The notes beneath the pieces are model-generated. The model made no database searches. It saw only the letters and a program-made list of their open reading frames with translations, and had not been told where the DNA came from. 64,000 bases of DNA, from the NCBI GenBank assembly GCA_963851385.1, contig CAWKPE010000031.1, positions 62,001 through 126,000 of the forward strand, written 5' to 3'. The stretch is from CAWEFA01 sp963851385 (GTDB taxonomy: Bacteria; Bacteroidota; Bacteroidia; Bacteroidales; DTGW01). Numbering within the stretch: the stretch's first letter is position 1; every line of letters begins with the position of its first letter. Positions 26,844 to 35,513 of the stretch are shown here, piece after piece. Position numbers and translations under genes: made by a program.

Positions 26844-27233
26844 TCATGCATGAACAGTAATATCAAAAACTCTTTTTAAAGAATCTGTATTAATGTCTTC
26901 TTTAATGATGTAGTTTCTTGCGCCTGCTTCAAGCATTTGCATGACAAATTCCATCTCCTGATGAAAAGATAAAGCAATGATTGTAATGAATCTATTGAAT
27001 TCAGTTGCTTTTCGAGTAGCTTCAATTCCATTCATTTCAGGCATTTCTATATCCATAAATACAACATCAATATGTTGCTTTTTCAAAATATTTAATGCTT
27101 CAACTCCATTGCATGCCTGATATATGTTGTCAATACGTTCTTTACTGGATTCTTCTACCATATATCTTAATGCTTGAAGAAAATGCTTATTATCATCAAC
27201 CAACAAAATGTTTAATTTTTTTATCATTATCAT
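26844..27233 (-). CDS. single-domain response regulator (receiver only)
   Basis: 129 residues, a CheY-like receiver with no output domain. The acidic pair is in LLVDDNKHF, the phosphorylated Asp in VVFMDIEMPEMNG (near residue 57), the Ser/Thr switch in IIALSF and the Lys in YIIKEDI. MIMIKK offers a second possible start two residues in. It may pass phosphate to another protein or titrate a kinase. It lies between a NarL-type regulator and the SiaC gene, on the same strand. Confidence 0.88.
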   Translation of the reverse strand: MIMIKKLNILLVDDNKHFLQALRYMVEESSKERIDNIYQACNGVEALNILKKQHIDVVFMDIEMPEMNGIEATRKATEFNRFITIIALSFHQEMEFVMQMLEAGARNYIIKEDINTDSLKRVFDITVHA

Positions 27234-27395
27234 GCTTATTTTTTGGCTTAATAATTATTTAATATGCATTAATAAATATTTTATAATTACTAAAATTCAG
27301 AACCTAACTTTACCAATACAAAAATCGCTTACATTTTTAGGAATTTTAATAGAATAAACACCCAATTTGAAGAGTTTCATACTCAAATAGAAAGG

Positions 27396-27420
27396 TGAAA
27401 ATACTCAATAGAAATTGAGT
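27396..27420 (-). terminator. hairpin after the NarL-type regulator
   Basis: ACTCAAT (27403-27409) and ATTGAGT (27414-27420) form a 7-bp stem with loop AGAA. On the minus strand it continues into ATTTTC, 18 bases past the stop. The T-run is short, so it may be a weak terminator. Confidence 0.5.
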
Positions 27421-27437
27421 AAAAACCGACATAATAA

Positions 27438-28077
27438 TTAATCCAATTTCACCAGATTGTTTTTTATAGCATAAATAGCTAAGCTTATGGAATTTGAAGA
27501 GTCGGTTTTAGAAAGCAGACTAGCTCTATGTCTTTCAACAGTGCGTTGACTAATATGAAGTTGTTCGGAAATCTGATTAGTAGAAAAACCTTTACAAATC
27601 AATGCCAAGTATTTCGGTTTCACGACGACTTAATTTAATGCCAGCCGGGATATTTTTATTTCGGATTAACTTTAAAAGCAATTCCTGTGAAAAATAACTG
27701 CCGCCATTCATAATAGCTTTAATAGCCGTTCGAAGTTCATTATTGTCTGTGTCTTTTAAAATGAAACCTTTTACACCTATATCTATCATTGAATTGTAGT
27801 AAGCATCGTCTCCAAACATTGATAAAACAAGAATTTTAAGTTTGTTGTTTTTTTCAAGCGATTTCTCGCATGCTTCTATTCCATTCATTTCAGGCATGCT
27901 AATATCCATTATCACAAGATCGGGGATAAGATAATTCAACAATTCCATATATTCCCTGCCATTTGAAGCTTCCCCAATTACTTCAACACCTTCAATTTCG
28001 TTAAGAATAAATCTCAATCCATTACGAAAAAGTTTGTGATCATCTACAATTATTATTTTTGTTTTAGCTTGATCCAT
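27438..28077 (-). CDS. NarL/LuxR-type response regulator, with a single-base frameshift
   Basis: The receiver domain spans residues 1-125 (IIVDDHKLFRNGL, phospho-Asp in LVIMDISMPEMNG, Lys in GFILKDTD). The linker reads IKLSRRETEIL, then the frame breaks at 27604-27606. Dropping one of two G restores ALICKGFSTNQISEQLHISQRTVERHRASLLSK, a perfect LuxR helix-turn-helix. The restored length is 212 residues. The protein is a transcription factor activated by phosphorylation from an unlinked histidine kinase. The frameshift is probably a sequence error because both halves are otherwise intact. A strong promoter precedes it. Confidence 0.85.
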
Positions 28078-28095
28078 TATTATTGGTTATTGTAT

Positions 28096-28128
28096 CAAAT
28101 ATAGAAAACTTTTGGAATAAAACACAAA
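28096..28128 (-). promoter_or_regulatory. promoter of the NarL-type regulator (TTTG-N21-TATATTTG)
   Basis: On the minus strand, TTTG (28128-28125) and TATATTTG (28103-28096) are separated by 21 bases, a full two-part match to the Bacteroidota promoter, 19 bases before the start codon. Confidence 0.65.
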
Positions 28129-28194
28129 TCAATATTATTTTAATAGGATTGATAAACCAAAGATAATACCTTTGAAACTTCAAAATTTTACTTT

Positions 28195-28761
28195 ATGATT
28201 CAAATCGGAAAAACCATAATCAGTCTTGATATTCTGGAATCAAAATTTTCCTGTGATTTGATGAAATGTAGAGGGGCATGCTGTGTTCATGGAGATTCAG
28301 GAGCTCCATTAGAAAGAAAAGAAACGGAAATACTTGAGAAAATTTACCCAATAATAAAATCTTATCTCAGAAATGAAGGTATTCAAGCTATAATGAAACA
28401 TGGAACCTCTTTAATAGACAGCGATGGGGACTGGGTTACACCACTAATTGATGGAAAAGAATGTGCTTATACTTACTTTGATGGTAAAGTTGTTAAATGC
28501 ATAATTGAAAAGGCATTTAATGAAGGTGTCATAGAATTTCGTAAACCGCTATCCTGTCATCTTTTTCCTGTCAGGTTGAGAGATTATCCAGATTTTATTG
28601 CTGTTAATTATAATCCTTGTGATTTTTGTAAACCTGCTATAGAAAAAGGGGAAAATGAAAATATTAAACTTTCTGAATTTCTTAAGGAATCTTTAATTCG
28701 AAAGTTCGGGAATGGTTGGTACAAAGAATTCAAAATTTCCGAGAGCTTAATAAAAAAATAA
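28195..28761 (+). CDS. DUF3109 cysteine-rich protein
   Basis: 188 residues. Eight cysteines fall in conserved clusters: C20 and C25/C29/C30 (FSCDLMKCRGACCVHGD), C89 and C101 (GKECAYTYFDGKVVKCIIE), C121 (PLSCHLFPVR) and NPCDFC near 142-145. The family is related to the YkgJ-like cysteine cluster proteins thought to bind zinc or iron-sulfur. No function is established. A TACCTTTG element (28167-28174) precedes the ATG by 20 bases, so the leader is short. The gene is divergent from the NarL-type regulator. Confidence 0.85.
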   Translation: MIQIGKTIISLDILESKFSCDLMKCRGACCVHGDSGAPLERKETEILEKIYPIIKSYLRNEGIQAIMKHGTSLIDSDGDWVTPLIDGKECAYTYFDGKVVKCIIEKAFNEGVIEFRKPLSCHLFPVRLRDYPDFIAVNYNPCDFCKPAIEKGENENIKLSEFLKESLIRKFGNGWYKEFKISESLIKK

Positions 28762-28801
28762 TCGACAATTCCTTTGGTACATTCAATAATTTAAATCTTG
28801 T

Positions 28802-29149
28802 CTAGCGAATTGCTATTTTGGATAATTTTATATTTCTTACTTTAAAATCAGGAATAGCCATATCATTCAGTGCAGGTTTGAATATATAGCTGCTGTCATG
28901 CTTTAAATATCCGCTAAAAATGACTTTGCATTTATTAGTTTTAACCGATTCCGGAATTGAATCAGGCATATATAACGCCTTGTTTGTTTTCAATAAATAT
29001 TGATAACAACCCCGAGAACATATGATTTGTTTAATCTCGCCACAATTATTAATATATAGGGTACTAACACTATTAAGCGATTTTTCTTTTTTACATCCTA
29101 AAAACACGATTAACCCATAAAGTAATATAAGCCTTTTCAAGCCAAACAA
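28802..29149 (-). CDS. small hypothetical lipoprotein
   Basis: 115 residues. The signal sequence ends with the lipobox Val-Phe-Leu-Gly-Cys (Cys19), followed by a basic linker. Beyond that are three further cysteines (NNCGEI, IICSRGC) and a short beta-rich segment. I do not recognise the family. Codon use and the lipobox make it a credible gene despite its size. It stands alone in front of the glnA upstream region. Confidence 0.6.
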   Translation of the reverse strand: MFGLKRLILLYGLIVFLGCKKEKSLNSVSTLYINNCGEIKQIICSRGCYQYLLKTNKALYMPDSIPESVKTNKCKVIFSGYLKHDSSYIFKPALNDMAIPDFKVRNIKLSKIAIR

Positions 29150-29605
29150 AATTTTGGAGTTTTATAAAAGATGAAAACTCAGATTAATTAGTTGCGTCTA
29201 TCAATAATTTCTTATCTAATTTTTATATTTAACTCATAATTAAATTAACAGTTTTCACCTTTTTGATAGAATATCAACTTCTTTTATTCCTATTTGCAGA
29301 ATCATAAATTAGTGAATAGTTCATCTTCGTACAGATTAATCATCTCTTCTTTTAATTGACCTAAACCAATAAAGCTTATTTAATGACCAGATAATATTCC
29401 AGTAATTGTCAATAAAGAATTTGAGGGGTAATAAGAAAAGAAAAATAAATTTTAAAATAACAATTTAATATAATTTAGTGATAAATGCAATTCATTATTA
29501 ATTATTTTATTATTTTTGCTTATAATTTATAATCTTTTAGAATTTTTAAGTTAATATTTAAAATAATTGACGATAATTTATGTTTAACATTTAATTTTTA
29601 CAAAC
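29150..29605 (+). other. 456-bp upstream region of glnA
   Basis: Gene-free and AT-rich. TATTTTTG at 29511-29518 fits the -7 consensus and would give a leader of about 80 bases. No TTTG lies at the right distance and no riboswitch-like structure was recognised. The unusual length suggests regulator sites, but no clear palindrome was seen. Confidence 0.4.
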
Positions 29606-31018
29606 ATGACAATAAAAGAATTTTTTGATTTAGTTAAAAAAACCGGTGCTGAAATGGTCGATCTGAAGTTTGTCGATTTATTGGGCACATGGCAGCATTG
29701 TAGTTATCCCGTTGATCTTTGGAATGAATCAACTTTTGAAGACGGTTTAGGATTTGATGGCTCATCTATAAGGGGCTGGCAAGGAATACACCAATCTGAT
29801 ATGTTAGCAATTCCTGACCTTAATACAATTGTTATGGATCCGTTTTTCAAAGAACCTACAATTAGTGTTATTGCTAATATTGTAGATCCTGTAACCAAAG
29901 AAAGATATTCTCGAGATCCTAGATATGTTGCATATAAAGCTACTGAATTCCTTAAAAAAACAGGTATTGGAGATACTGCTTTTATTGGACCTGAACCTGA
30001 ATTTTTTATTTTCGATGAAGTACGATTTGAACAGAAACAAAACACTAGTTTTTATCAGATTGATTCTGCTGAAGGTGCTTGGAATACTAACCGTATTGAA
30101 GAACCAAACCTGGGTTATAAACCATCATATAAAGGTGGATACTTTCCTGTCAGTCCAACCGATACATTCGGTGATTTGAGGGCTGAGATGGTAAAAGAAA
30201 TGAGAAAAATCGGTATTAAAGTTGAAGCGCACCATCATGAAGTTGCTACCGGAGGTCAAAGTGAAATTGATATGCAATTTTGCGAACTGACAAAAATGGC
30301 TGATCAATTTATGTGGTATAAATATATAATAAAAAATGTTGCTTTGCGAAATGGCAAAACAGTTACTTTTATGCCAAAACCAATTTTTGAAGACAATGGT
30401 AGTGGCATGCATGTTCACTTTTCAATTTGGAAAAACGGCAAAAATCAATTTGCAGGTAATAAATATGCAGGATTCACTCAGGAAGGTTTATGGGCAATTG
30501 GGGGCGTATTGAAACATGCTGCTGCAATACTAGCATTTGCCGCTCCAACAACTAATTCATATCGTCGATTGGTTCCTGGATTTGAAGCTCCTGTAAACTT
30601 AGTATACTCTGCAAGAAACCGTTCAGCTGCTGTAAGAATTCCAATGTATAGCGAGAGTCCAAATTCAAAGCGTTTTGAATTCCGTTGTCCAGATCCTTCT
30701 TCAAATGGATATTTAACTTTCTCAGCAATTCTTATGGCCGCAGTCGATGGAATAAAAAATAAAATTGAACCAGGTGAACCTCTTGATAAAAATATTTATG
30801 AATTAAACGAAAAAGAAAGTAAGAAAATCAAATCAGTTCCGGGTTCTCTATCAGAATCCTTGGCAGCACTTGAAAAAGATCATCAATTCCTTACGGAAAG
30901 TGGTGTATTTACAGAAGATTTAATAGAAAATTATTTGGATTATAAAAAGGATAAAGAAATTGATCAAATGGCTTTGCGTCCTCATCCATATGAATTTTAT
31001 TTATATTATGACAATTAA
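29606..31018 (+). CDS. glnA: glutamine synthetase, type I
   Basis: 470 residues. Joins ammonia to glutamate with ATP. Family blocks: GLGFDGSSIRGW (latch region), GPEPEFFIFD with the metal-binding Glu, HHHEVATGGQSEIDMQF, NGSGMHVHFSIWKNGKN and NRSAAVRIPMY. A Tyr is present in the C-terminal NIYELNEKE at the place of the adenylylation site of enterobacterial GSI, but the surrounding residues differ and regulation by adenylylation cannot be assumed. The gene is followed by a strong terminator and then by the unrelated type III enzyme gene. Confidence 0.95.
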   Translation: MTIKEFFDLVKKTGAEMVDLKFVDLLGTWQHCSYPVDLWNESTFEDGLGFDGSSIRGWQGIHQSDMLAIPDLNTIVMDPFFKEPTISVIANIVDPVTKERYSRDPRYVAYKATEFLKKTGIGDTAFIGPEPEFFIFDEVRFEQKQNTSFYQIDSAEGAWNTNRIEEPNLGYKPSYKGGYFPVSPTDTFGDLRAEMVKEMRKIGIKVEAHHHEVATGGQSEIDMQFCELTKMADQFMWYKYIIKNVALRNGKTVTFMPKPIFEDNGSGMHVHFSIWKNGKNQFAGNKYAGFTQEGLWAIGGVLKHAAAILAFAAPTTNSYRRLVPGFEAPVNLVYSARNRSAAVRIPMYSESPNSKRFEFRCPDPSSNGYLTFSAILMAAVDGIKNKIEPGEPLDKNIYELNEKESKKIKSVPGSLSESLAALEKDHQFLTESGVFTEDLIENYLDYKKDKEIDQMALRPHPYEFYLYYDN

Positions 31019-31095
31019 TTCATTTTTTTCAAGTTTGAGTTCATTTTAATTTTTTTTTATCTCAATGCACCCTGTATAAAATTGTTATTTTTTCC

Positions 31096-31134
31096 AAAAT
31101 AGGTCATTTTTTATTGAAAATGACCTATTTTTTT
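31096..31134 (+). terminator. glnA terminator
   Basis: A 15-bp perfect stem, AAAATAGGTCATTTT with AAAATGACCTATTTT, around TTATTG, ending in a run of seven T. It lies 78 bases after the glnA stop. Confidence 0.85.
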
Positions 31135-31211
31135 AATGTTTTTAGCAAAAACAACATATAATTTGTCCAAAATACTTCTTTTTTTTCATAAAATCTAAAA
31201 TTTATTATCTC

Positions 31212-31219
31212 TATATTTG
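31212..31219 (+). promoter_or_regulatory. -7 element of glnN
   Basis: TATATTTG, a perfect -7 match 40 bases before the glnN ATG and after the glnA terminator, showing that glnN is transcribed separately. The -33 box is not clear. Confidence 0.5.
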
Positions 31220-31258
31220 CGCCGATAATTTTAATTTTTAATTCTATAAATAAATTAT

Positions 31259-33449
31259 ATGGCAACTTTAAGATTTAGTGCATTAGAGCAAGTACTTAAC
31301 AGAAAACCCGTTAGTATTAAAGCCCCTGCAAAAAAAACATCTGAGTATTATGGAATGTACGTATTTGATAAAGGAAAAATGCAGAAATACTTGTCAAGAG
31401 AGGCCTATATGGCAGTTATGCAAGCTATTGATAAAGGAATACGTGTAGACAGAAAAATGGCGGACCAGGTAGCAGGAGGTATAAAAGCATGGGCTTTAGA
31501 GATGGGAGCTACACATTGTACTCACTGGTTTCACCCTTTAACAGAAGGTACAGCTGAAAAGCATGATGCTTTTGCTGAACCTACAGGTGATGGAACTGTC
31601 ATTGAAAGTTTCACTGGTAAACTTCTTTCACAACAAGAACCTGATGCATCCAGTTTTCCAAGTGGAGGTATTCGAAAGCACATTCGAAGCAAGAGGTTAT
31701 ACAGCATGGGATCCATCTTCTCCTGCATTTATTCTTGACCAGACTCTTTGTATTCCTACCGTTTTCATTTCTTACACTGGAGAAGTTTTAGATAACAAAG
31801 CTCCTTTGTTAAAAGCACTTCATGCATTGGACAAAGCTGCAGTTGAGGTTTGCCAGTATTTTGATAAAGACGTTCAAAAAGTTTATTCTTACCTAGGATG
31901 GGAGCAGGAATATTTTCTTATTGATGAAGCACTTTACAATGCCCGTCCAGATTTGATGCTTACAGAAAGGACCTTAATGGGTCATGATTCTGCTAAAAAC
32001 CAGCAGTTAGAAGATCAATATTTTGGTTCTATCACACCTAGAGTAATGGCATTTATGCAGGAAGTTGAATTTGAAGCCTGGAAATTAGGTATTCCAGCTA
32101 AAACACGCCATAATGAAGTTGCTCCAAATCAATTTGAAATAGCACCCGTTTATGAGGAATGCAATCTTGCAGTAGATCATAATCTTCTTATTATGAGTAT
32201 TATGAGAAGAGTTGCCCGCAAACATAATTTCACAGTTCTTTTGCATGAAAAACCATTTAAAGGTATTAACGGTTCAGGAAAGCATAATAACTGGTCCATG
32301 GGTACAGACACCGGAGTTAATCTATTGTCACCTGGCAAGAATCCAAAATCAAACTTACAATTTCTGACATTTGTTGTAAATGTTCTTAAGGCTGTTCACA
32401 GTAATGACGAATTATTGAAAGCCTCAATTGCATCAGCCGGTAATGCACACAGGTTAGGTGCCAACGAAGCTCCACCGGCTATTATTTCAGCTTTTCTTGG
32501 TCAACAAATTGTTAAAATGTTGGATGAAATTGAAACAAAAATTGGAGATGTTAAAATGTCACCAGATGAAAAGACTGCACTTAAGCTGGATATAGGCCGT
32601 ATACCTGAAATTCTCCTCGATAATACAGATCGTAACCGTACGTCACCTTTTGCATTTACAGGTAACCGTTTTGAATTTCGCGCTGTAGGATCATCTGCTA
32701 ACTGTGCATCTGCCATGACTGTATTAAATGCTGTTGTAGCACAGCAACTAGTCGTTTTCAAAAAAGATGTAGATACAATAATTGCTAAAGGAGTAAAAAA
32801 AGATGAAGCTATTTTTCAAGTTCTTCGCAAATTAATTAAAGAATCTAAACCTATTCGTTTTGATGGTAATAACTATAGTGAAGAGTGGAAAATAGAAGCT
32901 AAAAAGCGCGGACTTAATACTGAAGGTGCAGTGCCTATTTTAAATAAAGCATGGACAAGCAGTAAAGCTTTGAAACTTTTTGCTGATACAAAAGTGCTCA
33001 CGCATAAAGAACTTGATGCAAGGGTTGAAGTTCGTCAGGAAATTTACATGAAAAAAGTTCAGATTGAATCGCGCGTTCTCGGAGATTTAGCTATGAACCA
33101 TATTGTTCCTGTTGCTATTGAATATCAAACTTCACTGGTAGAAAATGTAAAAGCATTAAGAGATGTTTTTTCTGAAACTGAATTCAAAGAATTAGCAACT
33201 GCTCGTCTATTGTTAATTAAAGAAATGAATAATCATATATCGGCAATTAAAGCCAAGGTAAATGAAATGACTGAAGCCCGTAAAGTTGCCAATAAGATTG
33301 AAAATGCAAACGAAAGAGCAATGGAATATTGTGAAAAGGTAACACCTTTCTTAGAAGATATTCGTTATCATATTGATAAGCTCGAATTAATTGTAGATAA
33401 TGAAAAATGGCCTTTGCCAAAATACAGGGAATTACTATTCATTAGATAA
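31259..33449 (+). CDS. glnN: glutamine synthetase, type III, with a single-base frameshift
   Basis: Restored length 729 residues, right for GSIII. The first 140 residues (MATLRFSALEQVLNRKP ... QEPDASSFPSGGIR) are in one frame. One extra A in the AAA at 31675-31677 shifts it, after which STFEARGYTAWDPSSPAF continues in the second frame to the stop at 33449. Later GSIII blocks are visible: KTRHNEVAPNQFEIAPV, GINGSGKHNNWSMGTD, NRTSPFAFTGNRFEFRAVGS. The enzyme makes glutamine like GSI but is a dodecamer of larger subunits, common in Bacteroidota. The break is almost certainly a sequence error, as both sides are perfectly conserved. Confidence 0.92.
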
Positions 33450-33472
33450 GTTCTCTTCTTCCTTTTCAGATA

Positions 33473-33499
33473 AAATCCGCTCTTTGTGGCGGATTTTTT
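33473..33499 (+). terminator. glnN terminator
   Basis: AAATCCGC (33473-33480) pairs with GCGGATTT (33489-33496), continuing into a run of six T. It overlaps the stop codon of the convergent queG gene by two bases. Confidence 0.85.
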
Positions 33500-34433
33500 A
33501 ATTGAATTTTAAATTTAAGTTAGCGTTAATATTCCTTTTCAACCTTTCATATTTAGCGCGTTTTAATGGCGAGTTCTTAAAAAAATCATTAAAATTTTCC
33601 ATGGACAAGTTTTGCCAATCTGAATCTGTCATTGCTTCAAGTTTTTCAAAAGAAATAAATTCTGTTTTAGATTCATACCTGGTTTTATTATTCCATGGAC
33701 ATACTTCCTGGCAAATATCGCATCCATAAATCCAGCCATTCATTTTTTCTTTGATTTCTATTGGAATCGTCCCTTTATTCTCGATTGTATTATATGCTAT
33801 ACATCGATTAGCGTCGATTGAATAAGGAGAAACGATAGCATTTGTAGGGCAGCTATCAATGCAAATATTACAGGTTCCGCAATTTGTTTTAACCGGAGAA
33901 TCATATTTTAATTCTATATTTAAAACCAGCTCACCTAAAAAACAAAAAGAACCAAAATTTTTATTCAGAAGCAGGCTGTTTTTGCCAATCCATCCAAGAC
34001 CGGCTTTTTCTGCCCATGCTTTTTCAAATAACGGGGCTGAATCAACAAATGCCCTTCCTTCTATTTTTCCATAATGTTTTCTGATTTTTTCAAATAACAA
34101 ATTCAGTTTACTTTTTATTACAGAATGATAGTCAAAAGCAAGTGCATACCTTGATATTTTAAGGTGCTTATTTTTAAAAGGATATGAAGAAGGATTATAA
34201 CTTGAAAGCACTACAATTACGGATTTTGCATCCTTAACGAGTTTAGTGATATCTGTTCTTTTATCTAAGTGATTTTTCATGTACTTCATGTTGGCATTAA
34301 AACCAACATTTAGCCATGTTTTCAAAGATTCCGAATTTATTGGTAATAATCCGGCTTTAGCAATTCCGCAAGCATCAAATCCTAATTCAAGTGCCCATGA
34401 CTTAATTTGTTGACTTGTTCTCCGAACTGACAT
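33498..34433 (-). CDS. queG: epoxyqueuosine reductase
   Basis: 311 residues. Catalyses the last step of queuosine synthesis in tRNA, reducing epoxyqueuosine with a cobalamin cofactor and two [4Fe-4S] clusters. The cluster motifs are CGTCNICIDSCPTNAI and CDICQEVCPW, with CIAYNTIENKG between them. The N-terminal DUF1730 region includes SYNPSSYPF and the conserved RYALAFDYH segment. It is the third gene of the sufE-sufT-queG run, an arrangement that puts a two-cluster enzyme next to cluster-assembly factors. Confidence 0.94.
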   Translation of the reverse strand: MSVRRTSQQIKSWALELGFDACGIAKAGLLPINSESLKTWLNVGFNANMKYMKNHLDKRTDITKLVKDAKSVIVVLSSYNPSSYPFKNKHLKISRYALAFDYHSVIKSKLNLLFEKIRKHYGKIEGRAFVDSAPLFEKAWAEKAGLGWIGKNSLLLNKNFGSFCFLGELVLNIELKYDSPVKTNCGTCNICIDSCPTNAIVSPYSIDANRCIAYNTIENKGTIPIEIKEKMNGWIYGCDICQEVCPWNNKTRYESKTEFISFEKLEAMTDSDWQNLSMENFNDFFKNSPLKRAKYERLKRNINANLNLKFN

Positions 34434-34454
34434 AGAAATTAGATTGTGATTAAT

Positions 34455-34775
34455 TTATAATAAGCCTAATTCCAGCATGGCTTCTTCAGTCATCATTTCC
34501 TTATTCCAGGGAGGATCAAATGTCAATATAAGCTTAAATTCTTTTACATCCGGAATTGATTTGACTTTTTCAGTTACTTCGGTAAGTAATTCATCAGCCA
34601 TAGGGCAATTTGGAGCGGTCATAGTCATTTTTATGTCAACATTATTATTGTCGTCTACATTTACTTCGTATATAAGTCCTAAATCGAAGATATTTACAGG
34701 TATCTCCGGATCATAAATGTTACGAAGAACATTTACTATCTCAGTCTCGAGCTTTAACAAATTATCATTTCCCAT
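34455..34775 (-). CDS. MIP18/SufT-like (DUF59) Fe-S assembly protein
   Basis: 106 residues. The DUF59 pattern is clear: VLRNIYDPEIPVNIFDLGLIYEV, MTMTAPNCPMADELLTEV and LTFDPPWNKEMM, with the conserved Asp-Pro-Glu-Ile-Pro turn and the single Cys of APNCPM. The family helps mature iron-sulfur proteins in bacteria (SufT) and eukaryotes (MIP18). Context agrees: sufE is 68 bases upstream and queG 21 bases downstream on the same strand. Confidence 0.88.
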   Translation of the reverse strand: MGNDNLLKLETEIVNVLRNIYDPEIPVNIFDLGLIYEVNVDDNNNVDIKMTMTAPNCPMADELLTEVTEKVKSIPDVKEFKLILTFDPPWNKEMMTEEAMLELGLL

Positions 34776-34843
34776 ATCTAAACCTCAATTTATTAAAACT
34801 TCTCAATAAAACTAAAATTTGGCTATTTAACAAATTGCTGCAA

Positions 34844-35278
34844 TTAAATGTTTTTATTCATTTTTGCCTGATAGGCCAATGCATATAACTTCATTTGTTT
34901 TAGCATTGAAACTACTCCATTGGCTCGGGTAGGAGATAAATTTTCTTTTAAACCAATTTTATCAATAAAATAAAGTTCGCTATTTAATATTTCCTCAGGT
35001 GTATGATTTGATAAAACTCGAATTAGCAATGCAACAATTCCTTTAGTTATAATTGCATCGCTGTCAGCTGTGAAAATAATTTTTCCATCCTGCAATTCAC
35101 CATTTAGCCAAACGCGGCTTTGACAACCCTGAATAAGATATTCTTTCGATTTAAATTTTGAATCAATAGCAGGAAGATCCTTGCTCAGTTCTATAAGTAA
35201 ATTATATTTATCCATCCAATCGTCGTAGATTGCAAATTCATTAATAATATCTTCCTGGATATCTTTGATTGAATTCAT
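34844..35278 (-). CDS. sufE: SufE sulfur acceptor
   Basis: 144 residues. SufE takes persulfide sulfur from the cysteine desulfurase SufS and hands it to the SufBCD scaffold. The acceptor Cys is near residue 51 in LIQGCQSRVWL, and the family block DSDAIITKGIVALLI follows. It heads the sufE-sufT-queG run. The sufBCDS operon that it serves is 5 kb away, beyond three envelope genes on the other strand. Confidence 0.93.
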   Translation of the reverse strand: MNSIKDIQEDIINEFAIYDDWMDKYNLLIELSKDLPAIDSKFKSKEYLIQGCQSRVWLNGELQDGKIIFTADSDAIITKGIVALLIRVLSNHTPEEILNSELYFIDKIGLKENLSPTRANGVVSMLKQMKLYALAYQAKMNKNI

Positions 35279-35300
35279 TTTATATAAAATTAGTGCAATA

Positions 35301-35308
35301 CAAAAGTA
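35301..35308 (-). promoter_or_regulatory. -7 element upstream of sufE
   Basis: TACTTTTG on the minus strand, 23 bases before the ATG. A TTTG at 35336-35333 is 24 bases further upstream, slightly beyond the usual spacing. Confidence 0.45.
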
Positions 35309-35513
35309 AACAATTAATCAATGCGATTATACCAAACAGATAGCTACAGAAGCCTTATATTATTTTAAAAGCAAATATGCAAAATGTCAGTATTGTTTAA
35401 AAAATTCAAAATAGAAAATTTATTCATAAAAATTATTAAAATAATTTCTTGTGTCTTAAAACAATTCTAATTTTATAAGTTTTGAAATTGGTTTGGAATA
35501 CATAACAATTAGA

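Noticed and set aside
31563..31740. Separate start for the second glnN frame
   Set aside because: Its first 60 residues are the wrong-frame reading of the true N-terminal part. The join near 31676 restores the known family sequence.
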